From: Hygrophila difformis
Lineage: Eukaryota > Streptophyta > Magnoliopsida > Lamiales > Acanthaceae
Length of the DNA: 64,000 bases
Assembly: GCA_030278955.1 (NCBI GenBank)
Contig: JAOANR010000010.1
Location: forward strand, 10,943,884-11,007,883
Direction of reading: 5' to 3'
A model generated the notes under the pieces. That model worked only from the letters and a program-made list of their open reading frames with translations, made no database searches and was not told where the DNA came from. Shown in pieces: positions 19,891 through 30,958 of the stretch. The translations under genes and the position numbers were made by a program. Within the stretch, counting starts at the first letter, position 1, and each line of letters starts with the position of its first letter.

Positions 19891-22137
19891 TGAAACTTTT
19901 GACGAGCTTCGCCAACACGAGTAATTTTCTGAAAATTCTTTTAATGGTTTATTGCTTGAGGAGGAAACTGTGATTTCAAATGGTGCCTCAAGAGTCCCCG
20001 GTGACGGCCATGAAACTTTTGCACCCAAGCCAAGTTTCATTTTGCTGCTGGGGGGTTGAAGAACCGTCTAAATACAATTTCCAAGTTCGGATTTATTAAA
20101 ATGAAAAGAGTTATGATTGGGGGAAGGGGTTTAAGAATATATTAAGATTTCCCTTTTTATTACTCCTGTGGGGTTCAAACGGCGCTGTGGTCCTCTCAGC
20201 CATGAAACTTTTGACAAATATCACGGTGCAACAGGAATGGACCTTCAGTCTGTCACCCTGAAAGTCCCTGATATCTGCACCATGATGCTTCTCTAAATTT
20301 CATGTCAAAGAGATACCTGCCATGAAATTCTTGAACATCTTCCCACTGTAAGAGTATTTGCCCAAAATGTTGTTTTTATTTACTCGTGTCACGAAACTGT
20401 GCTCCCGAAAGCGCACGGGTCAAAAATTGCAGTAATTTATAGTAAGTACCGGATCGTTCACTGGAGGATGTGCGATGGAAGCAGGGCCCACGTCGTTTAC
20501 TAAGATTTTCCACTCGGTTACTCGTTTCAAGTTTTGCAAGGGTTTCTATCAACTACTTGACATAAATTAAACCAGATCATGAAAGCAGTAAAAATTATTC
20601 TACAAAGCATGGTAACTAGATCAAGGAAAGCCATTAAATTTATACTATGAAAGCAATATAAAATTATGCTACACTATCTAGAAAGCAGATTTAAATATGA
20701 CAGAAGGGACAGGGAGGAAATAATAAAGATTGGACAAGGTTCAGATGAAACACAATTAAACTTCCATTTTTTATACACAGATCTTAGCTTGGGATAATCC
20801 TCCAGTTAGCTAACTCTCATGCTCTCTATACCATGTTCCCTTTAACAGACAGGTACTTACAGTAAGAGTTTACATGCTCTTAAGACAGCAATTTCTAAGA
20901 TACCATAAACTCTTAACTCCCCTTGCAATGCCTTGCAAAAGTATGTTAATCGTTTACGGTGGACGAGCAACACCTGTCAAATCATTAGTTGACATGCCAA
21001 GTACTGCTATCAATCCCCCATGTCACACCCAAAGTTTCAAATCAAGCCCCAAACCATTCCATAACTCTCAAACCTTTTAACAGATGGACAGCCCTTAATT
21101 CTTCCGAGTGACCTCTATGAAAGCATTTAAAGGAAAGCAGTAAAGAAAGCTGTAAAGAAAGCATTTAAATCTATCACCCGGAATTGTTAAAAACGTCTCT
21201 TTCTGTTAGTATAAAAGAGCCCCTGGTCTTGGTGACCAGATGCAGATCAAGAACCTCCAAGACATCGATAAGCCACAGGGCTTACAACTCCTGGTCAGTT
21301 ATGAGATACAAACTAAATGAAACAGATCCATAAATGAACCTATTCCGGATGTACTCACTCAAGACTCAATTCTAGACTTTGGCAGAAGAAGATAGTAGTC
21401 GAAGGAGTACTCGACCTTACCTTATAAATTCACCAAGGCCTATATGTTGTTCCTCTAATATTATTTATCACATCTCATCTACACCCAAGTGGATATTTGA
21501 CTAAATGCGATATCTAATATCAGATTTCCAACACACAGCAATTTTGAGAAGCAAATGAATATTTGAAAATCATTCCCTAAACAGGTACTAAACTCTCAAT
21601 TAAAACACAGATCCTTTCAGTCTAGATGAGACCTAATCGCTGACTCTGCTTCTAAGCTCTCAAAATCAATCCCTAGTGGAATATGAATTAGTCATAAGTG
21701 TCGAATCTATCCCTTACTCAGATCCGGATTTTATAAAGGAATTTTTGTTGGAAATTTATTATGCAACATCTGATTTAGAGCAAGACTTCTGTGTCCAAGG
21801 GGAAGGATCCCCAAAATAGCAATAAGACCGAAACATCTACATAATAGTATCATGCATACAAGTATATGAAAAGGAAAATAAAATACCCCAAAATATATGG
21901 TGGGGTTAGACAGAATGCGATACACAAGATGGATTAGCCTGAGATGAGAAGAAATCGGCTAAAAAGAGTGCCAGAGATAGTTGGGGTTTTCCGGACTGCA
22001 AACATCTGCTGTCCGGTTCCCAATTATCCAAGATGATTGATTTTAGACAGAAAGAATTCCAAACAACGGTGACCGCCGTCATTTAGTTTTCTTTTGTCTG
22101 TGAGTGGAAGAAAAACCCACATATTTCTTGCTGTAAT

Positions 22138-22202
22138 ATTTCTCAACTGATGTTGGTCGACATCAGTTGATACTATTGCAACTTGAATTCAGGTTGAGAA
22201 AT
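22138..22202. repeat. Nested hairpin in the LTR (also at 36874-36938 and 47063-47127)
   Basis: The outer stem ATTTCTCAAC / GTTGAGAAAT is 10 perfect pairs. Inside it is a second hairpin, AACTGATGT-TGGTCG-ACATCAGTT, with nine pairs. The structure is preserved in all three LTR copies, but these are young, so conservation says little yet. Confidence 0.6.
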
Positions 22203-22629
22203 TAAGAAAAAGAAAATTAAAACTGTATCTGATTAGGAATTGGCTGAGTGACTAATCGAAACTCTTAGTGAAGAGAACGCTCGCCGAAGCTTCCACCAAA
22301 CACTAACCAGATCATGCAAAATAACAGATAATAATTGACACACAGAAGACGGGTTAGTCGATATCCCTGTGAAGGGACCTTTCACCAACATTAATCTGTG
22401 GTGTTTCTCATTATCCGTTCATACACACGATGAAAGGGAAAATATAAAAGTAAGAAAATATTTTTGGTACTGTGTGGGTGTTAAGCACACAATAAGTGGA
22501 CACTAAATGGGTTGAAATGTGTAATGGATAGAAATCAGATAAATTGGGCCTAGGCCCAATACATCCATGCAGCTTACACAAATCATGAAAGAAAATGTTT
22601 TTGGAGTTTTCAAAATAGAGGGGATAGTT

Positions 22630-23095
22630 CAATTCGAATTATTGGGGTAATTCGAATTGAGAATGCATGAAGGATGAAGTATTACTTACTCAATTGATCA
22701 TTGCTAGAAATTGGAGCATCATCTAATTCGAATTATTGGCCAATTCGAATTAATTCGAATTGGACAACTCGAATTGGCGAAGTCCCTTTCTTGCTCAAAT
22801 TGACTAAGGCATTTACCTCAAAGGGAGGGTGAGTTCGAATTGTCCAGCAATTCGAATTAATTCGAATTGCAACAATTCGAATTGGTAAAGGGTGGAAAAT
22901 AAACTAAGGCATGAATGGGTGGCAATGGATACAATGTGGTTTTCAACCCAATTCGAATTGTTGAGCAGTTCGAATTAACTCAAATTGAATAATTCGAATT
23001 GGTTGAAAACCACATGAAGAAAATAGTTTGGCTATGCAATTCGAATTTCTCTTAGCAATTCGAATTAATTCGAATTGCCTCAATTCGAATCACAT
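22630..23095. repeat. AATTCGAATT palindrome cluster 1, LTR 1
   Basis: The motif AATTCGAATT (itself palindromic) recurs about 15 times. Most lie in modules of four: one motif, a spacer, two motifs fused as the 20-bp perfect palindrome AATTCGAATTAATTCGAATT, a spacer, then one motif. Modules start near 22730, 22828, 22950 and 23035. The same cluster is at 37366-37831 and 47554-47998. Confidence 0.9.
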
Positions 23096-24033
23096 ATTTT
23101 CAGACAACAACAATTTTTGTTCTCACAAGTATGGGTTAGGTGAACACTGTACTGTAATGATGGGTTTAGATTTACTAAATCCCTCATCTCACATCAGTGT
23201 CATTTCACAGCCACCCTAGTGAGATTTTCAAGAAATAAACGAATACATGTCTAGTGGGTATTGGCCAGATTCAAACCCTATTTCTACAAACAAGAAATCA
23301 GAGATCAAAGAGCCTAAAACATCTAGTTATCTAAGAACTACATGAGTAAACTAAGAACACTCAAGTTATCTAAGGAAGCACGAAATAAGATTAAGGCAGG
23401 AAGAATAAAACTAAAATACAAATTAACACAGACATTAAAAACATCTAAAATCTAAGAACACTTATTTGAAGCTCTAAGGCACTAAATCAAGCCAAAAACC
23501 CAACAAACATGCATTTATTAAGTTTGAATGTCAACTAGGACATAATAAATGTAACCTAGTTGAAACAAACAAACACACTAAGCATTTATTTCTAGGGAAA
23601 GCATTAAAGAGTGCCAAAACAAATGGATAAAACCATTTCTGGAAATTTTCCTTGTATTGACACTTGAAAGCAAAATAAGAACCCAAAACCATCATTATCT
23701 TGAAGGTAGGGTTTATTCTAACTAGAAAGCATGTAAACATATGGAAAATGGCTACTCTAAGGGTTACACAAACTGCTTCTACACTAAACTAAGATTAAAG
23801 CATGTAAAGATTATAATACTTGCAAGAAAAATAAACTAAACTAATCTAAACTACCTACCTAACCCTTAAGGGGTGTGGAACCTCCTGCTGTTCTTTTTGT
23901 CCCAAGCTGCCTTTTGGTTAAAATTCTTGATCTCATGATTCTGTTGTGGAAGGTCTGCTTTTATAGACAATCTTCAAAACCCTAGGCCCACCAGTGTTGT
24001 GCACAGCTTTCTTTGGATGAATTGTTGAGTGAA

Positions 24034-24436
24034 GTTCGAATTATCTCAACCAATTCGAATTAATTCGAATTGTGAGATCTCTTCCTTGAGCTGGGATTGT
24101 AGCCTTCAGTAGTTAATTCGAATTGTTGTGAATAATTCGAATTGATCCTTTCTCGAATTGGATGAGGGTTTCTGCTTGGCTTCCTTGCACTTTGTTGGCA
24201 ATTCGAATTGTTTGTGCCAATTCGAATTAATTCGAACTTGGACAATTCGAATTGCATCTTCTTCTTGCCTTTGGGTTTCTTCTCTCTTCATTCCCTAATT
24301 CGAATTAATTCGAACTTGAACAATTCGAATTAGGCTTCTGCATTCCTTCCAACACTTAACCATTTCTTTGCTCTCTTTAGCAATTCGAATTGTTGTGCAA
24401 TTCGAATTAACTCGAATTGCCTACAATTCGAACTAT
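24034..24436. repeat. AATTCGAATT palindrome cluster 2, LTR 1
   Basis: A second group of five degenerate modules of the same motif, some with AATTCGAACTTG or AACTCGAATT variants. The same cluster is at 38770-39172 and 48938-49341. Confidence 0.9.
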
Positions 24437-24770
24437 GCTTCAATCACTTAACCAAATTTTCAGTTGTGGGATTTTCATTCTTTTTCCCATCTTTTTGGAT
24501 TTTTGTGGGCTCTTTTATTCTTTTGCCCATCTTTTCATTCCTTTTTCTTTTCTTTTTCCTTTTTTCATGTTTTTGGATTTTTCTAACACAGATACAATTT
24601 AAAATTGCATATTTTGTGTCTTTTTGTTACCGGCTCGATGTTTTTACAAACTCGCATTAATCTGTCAAATTCAACTGCTTTCTTATTGAAATAAGACCGG
24701 AATGCGATCAAATGCCCATGTTTAGACACGGAAATAGATTGAAAATAATGGTCAATTTTGGCCATTATCA

Positions 24771-26806
24771 ACATCCTCACATTTAATACTGATCGTCCCC
24801 GAGCAGTCAGAGTCAGTGCTCCTAAGAGCATAGACGCTGCATATTCAATCTATTTGCGTGGCTTCAAAAATTTCATTCTCTTTATATTGGGATAAGACAA
24901 TCAAAAACTGCAAGTATTAAATTCTCTTGATTGCAGTGTTTAATAAAATGATACTTCTCACTAAATCAGGCATATAAATCAGTCATTATTGATAATTCTT
25001 CATGAATATCATGTTTAGAAAAATTCATTGATTTAATTCTAGAATTAAAGTATGACATGAACAGAAATTTAGAAATAGAGCCTCACATATGGTAGAAACG
25101 GAAATTTCACTCACTCTCAAATTGGGTTTCAATCACGAACGCTCATAATCAAATTTAATTAAATTATCCCATAAGCTTGCGATTGGACCAACTCGTCACC
25201 GGCTCATTTCTTCAAATCGAGATCATAAGGTCTTATTCAAAGGTTGTAACGGGGCATACGGTTGTAACATTTGGTGGGAAATGGAATTTATTGGGTTAAG
25301 AAGTGGCAAGAATTAATTCTATCATAACTCGGCATTTGTTTAAAAATTTATGATCATCAATTTCTTTTTTCTTTGTTTCTTTTGTTTTTCTTTTCATATT
25401 GCATGACATTAGACTAAGTCTAATTTGCTTTGTCATTTGCAATTTATTTTTGTTGAATGGAACTCAACACTTTTCTTTTCTTTTTCTTATCTTTATCTTC
25501 TTTTTTTTTTTGAATCGGTTTATTGAATACCGATGATACACTTTTGATGATCAAAAATTTGGTGCCTTAATAGAATTCGTTCTTGCACACTTGGGTTTGA
25601 ATTTTTTGGTCTTTTTATAAGGCTATGAATAATATAGAGGGCTTCAAAGAAAAATTAGGCTTAAAGGCTCGAAGTGGTTAATCCTGAAGGGAAAATATTT
25701 TTGGGTTTGGAATTCAAATGAAAGCCAAAATTTTGGTTTTCTAAGTGCCTCGATCATATGCTCGATTTTGGGAGTATGGCATGGTCTTGAATCGGTCCCA
25801 ATCGCAAGTTCTAGTTTCCTTTAATTAAAATGATTTTCACACAAACAAAGAAAATAATGAGTAAAAGTGACTCATGGCTCAAATCTCACAAGGGATGGTT
25901 GATTCATGTCATACAGTATTCCTAAATGAAATCTTTGAAAAATTCCTACAATTTATTCAATTAAATTCTCAACATGAAAATTCATTACCCAACAAGATGA
26001 TTATATCATTAAATTTTTATAGCTCAAAACCTCAAGAATTCATATCATGCATGTCTTCAATTATATTATTCCAATTCAAAAGTTTGAAAATTTAATCATA
26101 AACCAAGATCTCATATGTGAATTTAAACTGACAGATTCATGTATGCTTCGTGTTGGGTGCAAATATATAATAATAGAAATAAACAAAATAAAAAAATAAT
26201 ATTTATATATATATATATCTTTTTTGAAATATTTAAGTGAAGAATCAACATCCTCACATTTTGAGCCTTGCTCGAGATGTGAGTAAATTAATTCCTACTT
26301 AAACAAATTATCGAAATCAAAATAAAAGAGGAGGGAGGGAGGGGGAAAACATTTATACGAACATAATTCCGATAGCCTTTTTCGTCAAACCAATTAAGTG
26401 CTTGACGATTTTTGGCTATTGTGTGATCGTTTGGTTCATCGAATAAGGTGATTATTCGATGCCCAATACTTAGAAAAATTCTGATTTTCATCAAAATTGC
26501 TCGATCACATTTTTGGATTTCTAAAAATAAATAAGATTTAATCTACTTGCACAAATTAGGTTGGATTAATTATGTTCTAATAAAAATTATTCCGGATTTT
26601 AAATTGCGTTAAATTCCAGGAATATTTTCTATTAATTACATAACTTATCCAACCGGGAACCTGTTTTGAAGCTTTAATTTTCTTTTTGTTGGTCCCACAA
26701 ATTCCTGCAAAGCAAACACAGAAGAAGTTATCGGGTTTTCTCAAAAATATCAACATCCTCACATTTAGAGTCTTAGCACTCTAAATGTGAATTAATTGAT
26801 TAATAC
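24771..26806 (-). other. Athila-like LARD internal region 1, 3' part (non-coding)
   Basis: Internal DNA of the three-LTR element, split at 26806 by another LTR element and resuming at 34189 (the other copy of the AATAC duplication). Next to LTR 1, the minus strand reads AAATGTGAGGATGT, presumably the polypurine tract, just before TGATAATGG. Related words recur at about 26246-26285 and 26747-26790. No Gag, protease or RT frame is visible; frames such as 25874-26095 have no recognisable domain. Confidence 0.7.
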
Positions 26807-29028
26807 TGTAATACCCCAAATTTTTATCAACGCCCAAAGGAATAAAAATTTATTCCGATCAATGTCGAAATATATCCGAGAAGAAGAAAATAATTTATCA
26901 CAATAAATTATTGCTCGGATATGAAACGCCGATAGATTTAAATTCAAAATGGAATAAAAGAGGGAAAGGAAGCCCGAAGACATTCCATGAATTGAGTCAA
27001 AATAATTGGAATTAAATTCAAGAAGGAAAAGAATTTTAATTCCAAGAGCCCGTAAAGTCGGAAGAAATTTAATGATACAAGTCATTGCACGGGAATCAAA
27101 AGACGACGAATTGGAAGCCGACGAAACCGAGACCAACGGACTTAAGATCTCAAACATGAAATTCATTTGAGTCGAGATAAATTTAAGATAAGAATTTATG
27201 ACCCGAGAATGACCCTAAAAATCGAGGCCGAAAACGTAGGAGGATAGAAGTCCGAAAGAGAGGAGAAAAAGCCCGACGGATCGCACGACCCCGCCCGGAC
27301 CGAAGTCCAGGCGTGTTTGGCGCGCCCTCCGCGCGCCCTTTAGGGGAAAACCGCGCCGCCATGACAGCAGCAGCCCTTTGTCGCGTTTTGGCGACTTTCT
27401 CGCCAATTTTCGGGTCCCAACGCGGGAATCTTGCTTGATCACGGGGGAGGCATATTTTGGACGATATGTAATGATTCCCAGCCCCATTATCATCCATCTA
27501 CTTCATCTTTTCATCCCAAAAACTCCCCCAAACTCTCCCAAAGCCAAACACCCTTCCGGCGGACTTTCCGGCGACTTTCCGACAACCAAATCCGACCGAG
27601 GAAGTGTGTAGATCAAGGATTGGAGGCTTTGGATTGTTGGTAAGATGTTAATCAAGTTTCCATATGATTTTAAGATCATAAACATCATCCTAACTTACGA
27701 ATCTTCGTATTCAAACACAAATCGGAGCCAAAGGAAGAATAAATCGGGTGGAAGAGATTCGTTCGTGACATCCCGTGGATTCCGGACGACCCCGTGACTT
27801 CCTAGACATCATCCCCACTGTAAGTTAACCTTACTATGGTTTTGGGTGACTTAAAATGCAACCAAACATAGAGATTCAACTCAAGAAAATTAATAAAAAT
27901 CTGTCAACAAGAGAAACCCTCAACGCAGCGTTTTCGTATGAATTTTTCAAACCTCTAAAGCTGCTCAAACAAGAAAACTCAAAACATGAAAAGTGTTGCT
28001 AAGACTTTGGTCTAGCTTATGTAAAAATTTTAGAATTTTTCATGATGTTTTGAAACCTGAAACCAACCCAAAACCGAAGAGTATTAAATCTGGATCTTAG
28101 AACTTTGGACAGATTTCACTCTCAATCTTGTTAGCCATTTTGACCTTGGATCTAGGCCGATCTAGGATTGGTGTTGAACATAAGAATTGTAGATCTATGA
28201 GTTTGGAATATTACTGTAAGTTTTTAGAATTTTTTATTGAGATTTGAACCTCCGAACTCGAGCCGATCCGATCTGCGTTAGAACCGATGTCAAGAACCTT
28301 GACAGATTTCATAATCAAACTCGACGAGCAAAACTCTTACTTCGAGTGTTCAAACCTGAAAACTCAAAACTAAGATTTTGATCCAAAGATCTTAAGCTAT
28401 ATTGTGTAAAAATTTCAGAAATTTTCATCAAGTTTTGATACCCCAAATCGTGTCGGACATATTCTGCGTTTTTAAGAATTTTCAAAGGATGACAGATTTC
28501 ATAACCGAACTTGAGGAGCTTATTACTATCATTTCTAGTCCGAACCAATCTTCAAGATCTAAACAAAAGTTGTTGGAAATCAAGTCTAGTATGTGTCTGT
28601 AAAATTTCAGAAATTTTGAAGTCCATTTGATATGTCAAAAAGTCAAATCTTTGAAAGGTGTCAAACCTGAATCCTGACAGCATACTATTTGAGTCGAAAA
28701 CTTGATTTTTGACATGCTTCCCATCGTTTTCCCGAAAAACTTAAAACACGAAAGTTGTTCGTTGGGATGTTTTTGAGTTACTGTGAAAATTTCAGATCAA
28801 TCGCCAAAGAAATGGATTTTTAAACCAAAAAGGCGTAAACTGTGACGCCAAATGATTTTTAAATCGAAGAGATTTTGAAATTCGAAACAAACGGTCGAGA
28901 CGTTGTAATACGATATATCTATACTTTTGAAAAATCCCGTTACACCAAATAAAAACATTTTCTTTAAAAGAATTCTTTTGAAACATTGGGGATTTGTGAC
29001 CAAGTTCGATATTATCAATATGATTCAT

Positions 29029-29186
29029 GCGGGTTTGATTCCCTATGATGTATTTGAGTTCTTGCGGGTTAGATTCCCCAAGGGCGATCGTATGTTTTCC
29101 TGCGGGTTCGATTCCCCAGGACGTGTGTTGATTCCTACGGGTTCGATTCCCTAGGATGTATTGAGTTCTTGCGGGTTAGATTCCCC
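29029..29186 (+). repeat. Minisatellite of tRNA B box-like units in the LTR (also 33192-33349)
   Basis: Five units of about 35 bp, each with GCGGGTTNGATTCCC or a close variant. Two contain GGGTTCGATTCCC, an exact match to the TPsiC-arm/box B consensus GGTTCGANTCC. No A box or cloverleaf is associated, so these are not tRNA genes. Confidence 0.7.
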
Positions 29187-29304
29187 AAGGGCAATTGTAT
29201 GTTTTCCTGCGGAAATATTGATTATGAGGATTGCGGTCACAAGAGCCCTGGTGAATGGTGAACTATAAAAGAAACGAAAAATAATGAGAAATGATACTTT
29301 TGAT

Positions 29305-29487
29305 ATTGGCTGCGGCCGCCGGATCACCGGCTAAATGATATATTGTTGAGATGATGGCGTAACGGGAAATATATTAAAAAGCTCAGATTTTATGAAATTG
29401 GCTGCGGCCGCCGGATTGCCGGCTAAATTAAATATTGTTGAGATGGTGGCGTATCGGGAAGAATTTTTAAAAGCTCAAATTTTTATT
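29305..29487 (+). repeat. 92-bp tandem duplication with NotI-like core (also 33468-33650)
   Basis: Two copies of a unit beginning ATTGGCTGCGGCCGCCGGAT and continuing through a shared TTGTTGAGATG(A/G)TGGCGTA(A/T)CGGGAA block. They differ at several positions. Confidence 0.8.
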
Positions 29488-30025
29488 TACTTACTTACGG
29501 CATTATTCATGTTTTTAAATCATGCCATTTATTTATTATTGGATGTTTAACTTAAATTGTGTATTACCTATAAGAAATGTTTTTATAAAATTTAATTAAA
29601 GGATTTAAAACCCCTAAATCATGCTATGTGTTAACTTACTCAGCGCGTTTTTGCTGACCCAAACCGTTTATCCCCTTTTTCTTACAGAGTATGAGGATTA
29701 TGCATCGTCATATGCATACATGGGAACATTTGGGGAAATCTCAATTTTAAATCCCTGCATTAATTACGACTTGCATGAACGGGCCTGTTTAACCCGTGTT
29801 TTGGCCATGTCGGCCCTTATACTTTATTTCCGCTGCACAAATTAAAATTTCCGCTGCAACTTTGATGTATTATTTTTAAATTATTTATGAATGGGCTGTT
29901 TGAATGTTTTAAATTCTGAAAAACCATAGCCTTGCATCTCTTTAGTGAGCTCGGAGAAACCGTGTCTTGCTAGGGAGGTGTGGCGGTGACATCCCGGCCT
30001 GGGTTACCAAAACCGGGGTGTTACA

Positions 30026-30958
30026 ATGTGGTATCAGAGCCCGGAATATTTTAAAACTACTATTTTAAAGAGCCCGAAATATTTTTAAGCTATTATTTTT
30101 TAAAGTTATCATTTCTAAACTAGTAATATATTTTAAAGAGCCCAATTATTATTTTGAAATTAAAGCCCAAATTTTTAGCCCAAAAATTTTTTTTAGAAGC
30201 CCAAGAAATTATCTTGGCCCAATAGCCTTGTTTTTATTTAAAGCCCAAATAATTTATTTCTTTCGGCCCAATATAGTGGCCCAAACCTTTTATCCTTATT
30301 TTAATCTATCCATGGAATAAATTTATTTTTAAAACCCATGGATAAATAAATGCATGCATAAATTTTTTTTTTTATTGGGGGGATCACATATACATATGCA
30401 TACATAAATATTTACACTAACTCTTTTTATGTGAATTATCGGTAATAAGAAACACTCCTACCTTAGAACTCGACATGATCTTGACTTAGGAGCGCTTGCT
30501 AAAGACTAACTTTGCCTTAGTCCTAGATCTTGATCACTTAGAAACTCATCTTCGTGTGCTTCTAGAATGACACCTAGAAGAATACTGAGGAAGGATCATA
30601 TGCGATGATACCCGAACATGGTTGTGAATAATACATGGGCAGTTATGGGGACATAACTGTAATCTTAAGGGGGGAGGATGTAATACCCCGTAAGAATGCA
30701 TAAGCATTTATTTCGAAACTCGAATATTTTGTATCCCAAATAAATTCTTTTTGAACTACGTAATGACTTGATCCCTTCACAGGGTACGTAGGCAACTTGG
30801 AAATTTCAATTCTGGGTTCAGTCAAACAATAATCAACAATCGAACAATAATTCAATAACACAATATCGCAAATAGTAAACAAAAGGACCATAACTCTTAG
30901 CGCAAGAAAAGCCGAAACACAACTTCGAGGACGAAGTTGATTCTTAAGGGGGGTAGAC
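30026..30958 (+). other. Plus-strand LARD internal region (933 bp, non-coding)
   Basis: Starts with the primer site and ends in the polypurine tract. The first 300 bp repeat AGCCCAA and AAAGCCC words. At 30666-30691 there is CTTAAGGGGGGAGGATGTAATACCCC, which looks like a second polypurine tract joined to an LTR start of a related family. The region is far too short for Gag-Pol. Confidence 0.8.
30029..30041 (+). other. LARD primer binding site (initiator Met tRNA type)
   Basis: TGGTATCAGAGCC begins 3 nt after the 5' LTR and is the exact canonical sequence for initiator Met tRNA priming. Confidence 0.9.

Larger units (their letters stand above)
19891..24770 (-). repeat. Athila-like LARD LTR copy 1 (4,880 bp)
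   Basis: Begins TGAAACTTTTGACGAGC and ends GGCCATTATCA on the plus strand. It has exactly the same length as copy 2, with about 20 differences by eye (about 0.4%), so it is young. It is the outer 3' LTR on the minus strand. Two clusters of AATTCGAATT motifs (22630-23095 and 24034-24436) and a nested hairpin (22138-22202) stand out. Short frames within are not credible genes. Confidence 0.85.
26807..30025 (+). repeat. Plus-strand LARD 5' LTR (3,219 bp)
   Basis: Starts TGTAATACCCCAAATTT and ends CCGGGGTGTTACA. It contains a GC-rich part (27230-27620), degenerate repeats built on TGACAGATTTCATAA and AAAATTTCAGAAATTTT words (about 28080-28800), a box B-like minisatellite (29029-29186) and a 92-bp tandem duplication (29305-29487). 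A 74-codon frame at 29621-29845 is intact in both LTRs, but it is frameshifted in the solo LTR and is probably incidental. Confidence 0.9.

Noticed and set aside
19765..20040. 91-codon minus-strand frame
   Set aside because: It crosses the boundary between the LTR and the LINE tail in the wrong LINE frame, so it is a chance fusion.
22138..22202. Hammerhead ribozyme
   Set aside because: The sequence has CTGATG, but the rest of the conserved core (GA after it and the GAAA segment) is missing.
24034..24300. Minus-strand frames with repeated NSN/FEL patterns
   Set aside because: They translate the AATTCGAATT palindrome repeats and are not proteins.
29029..29186. tRNA genes
   Set aside because: Box B-like cores are present, but no box A, acceptor stem or cloverleaf can be built around them.
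29621..29845. 74-codon frame present in both LARD LTRs
   Set aside because: The LTRs are nearly identical, so its intactness is not evidence of selection, and the homologous stretch in the solo LTR is shifted in frame.
30643..30891. 82-codon minus-strand frame in the LARD interior
   Set aside because: Opposite to the element's direction and without similarity to retroelement proteins.
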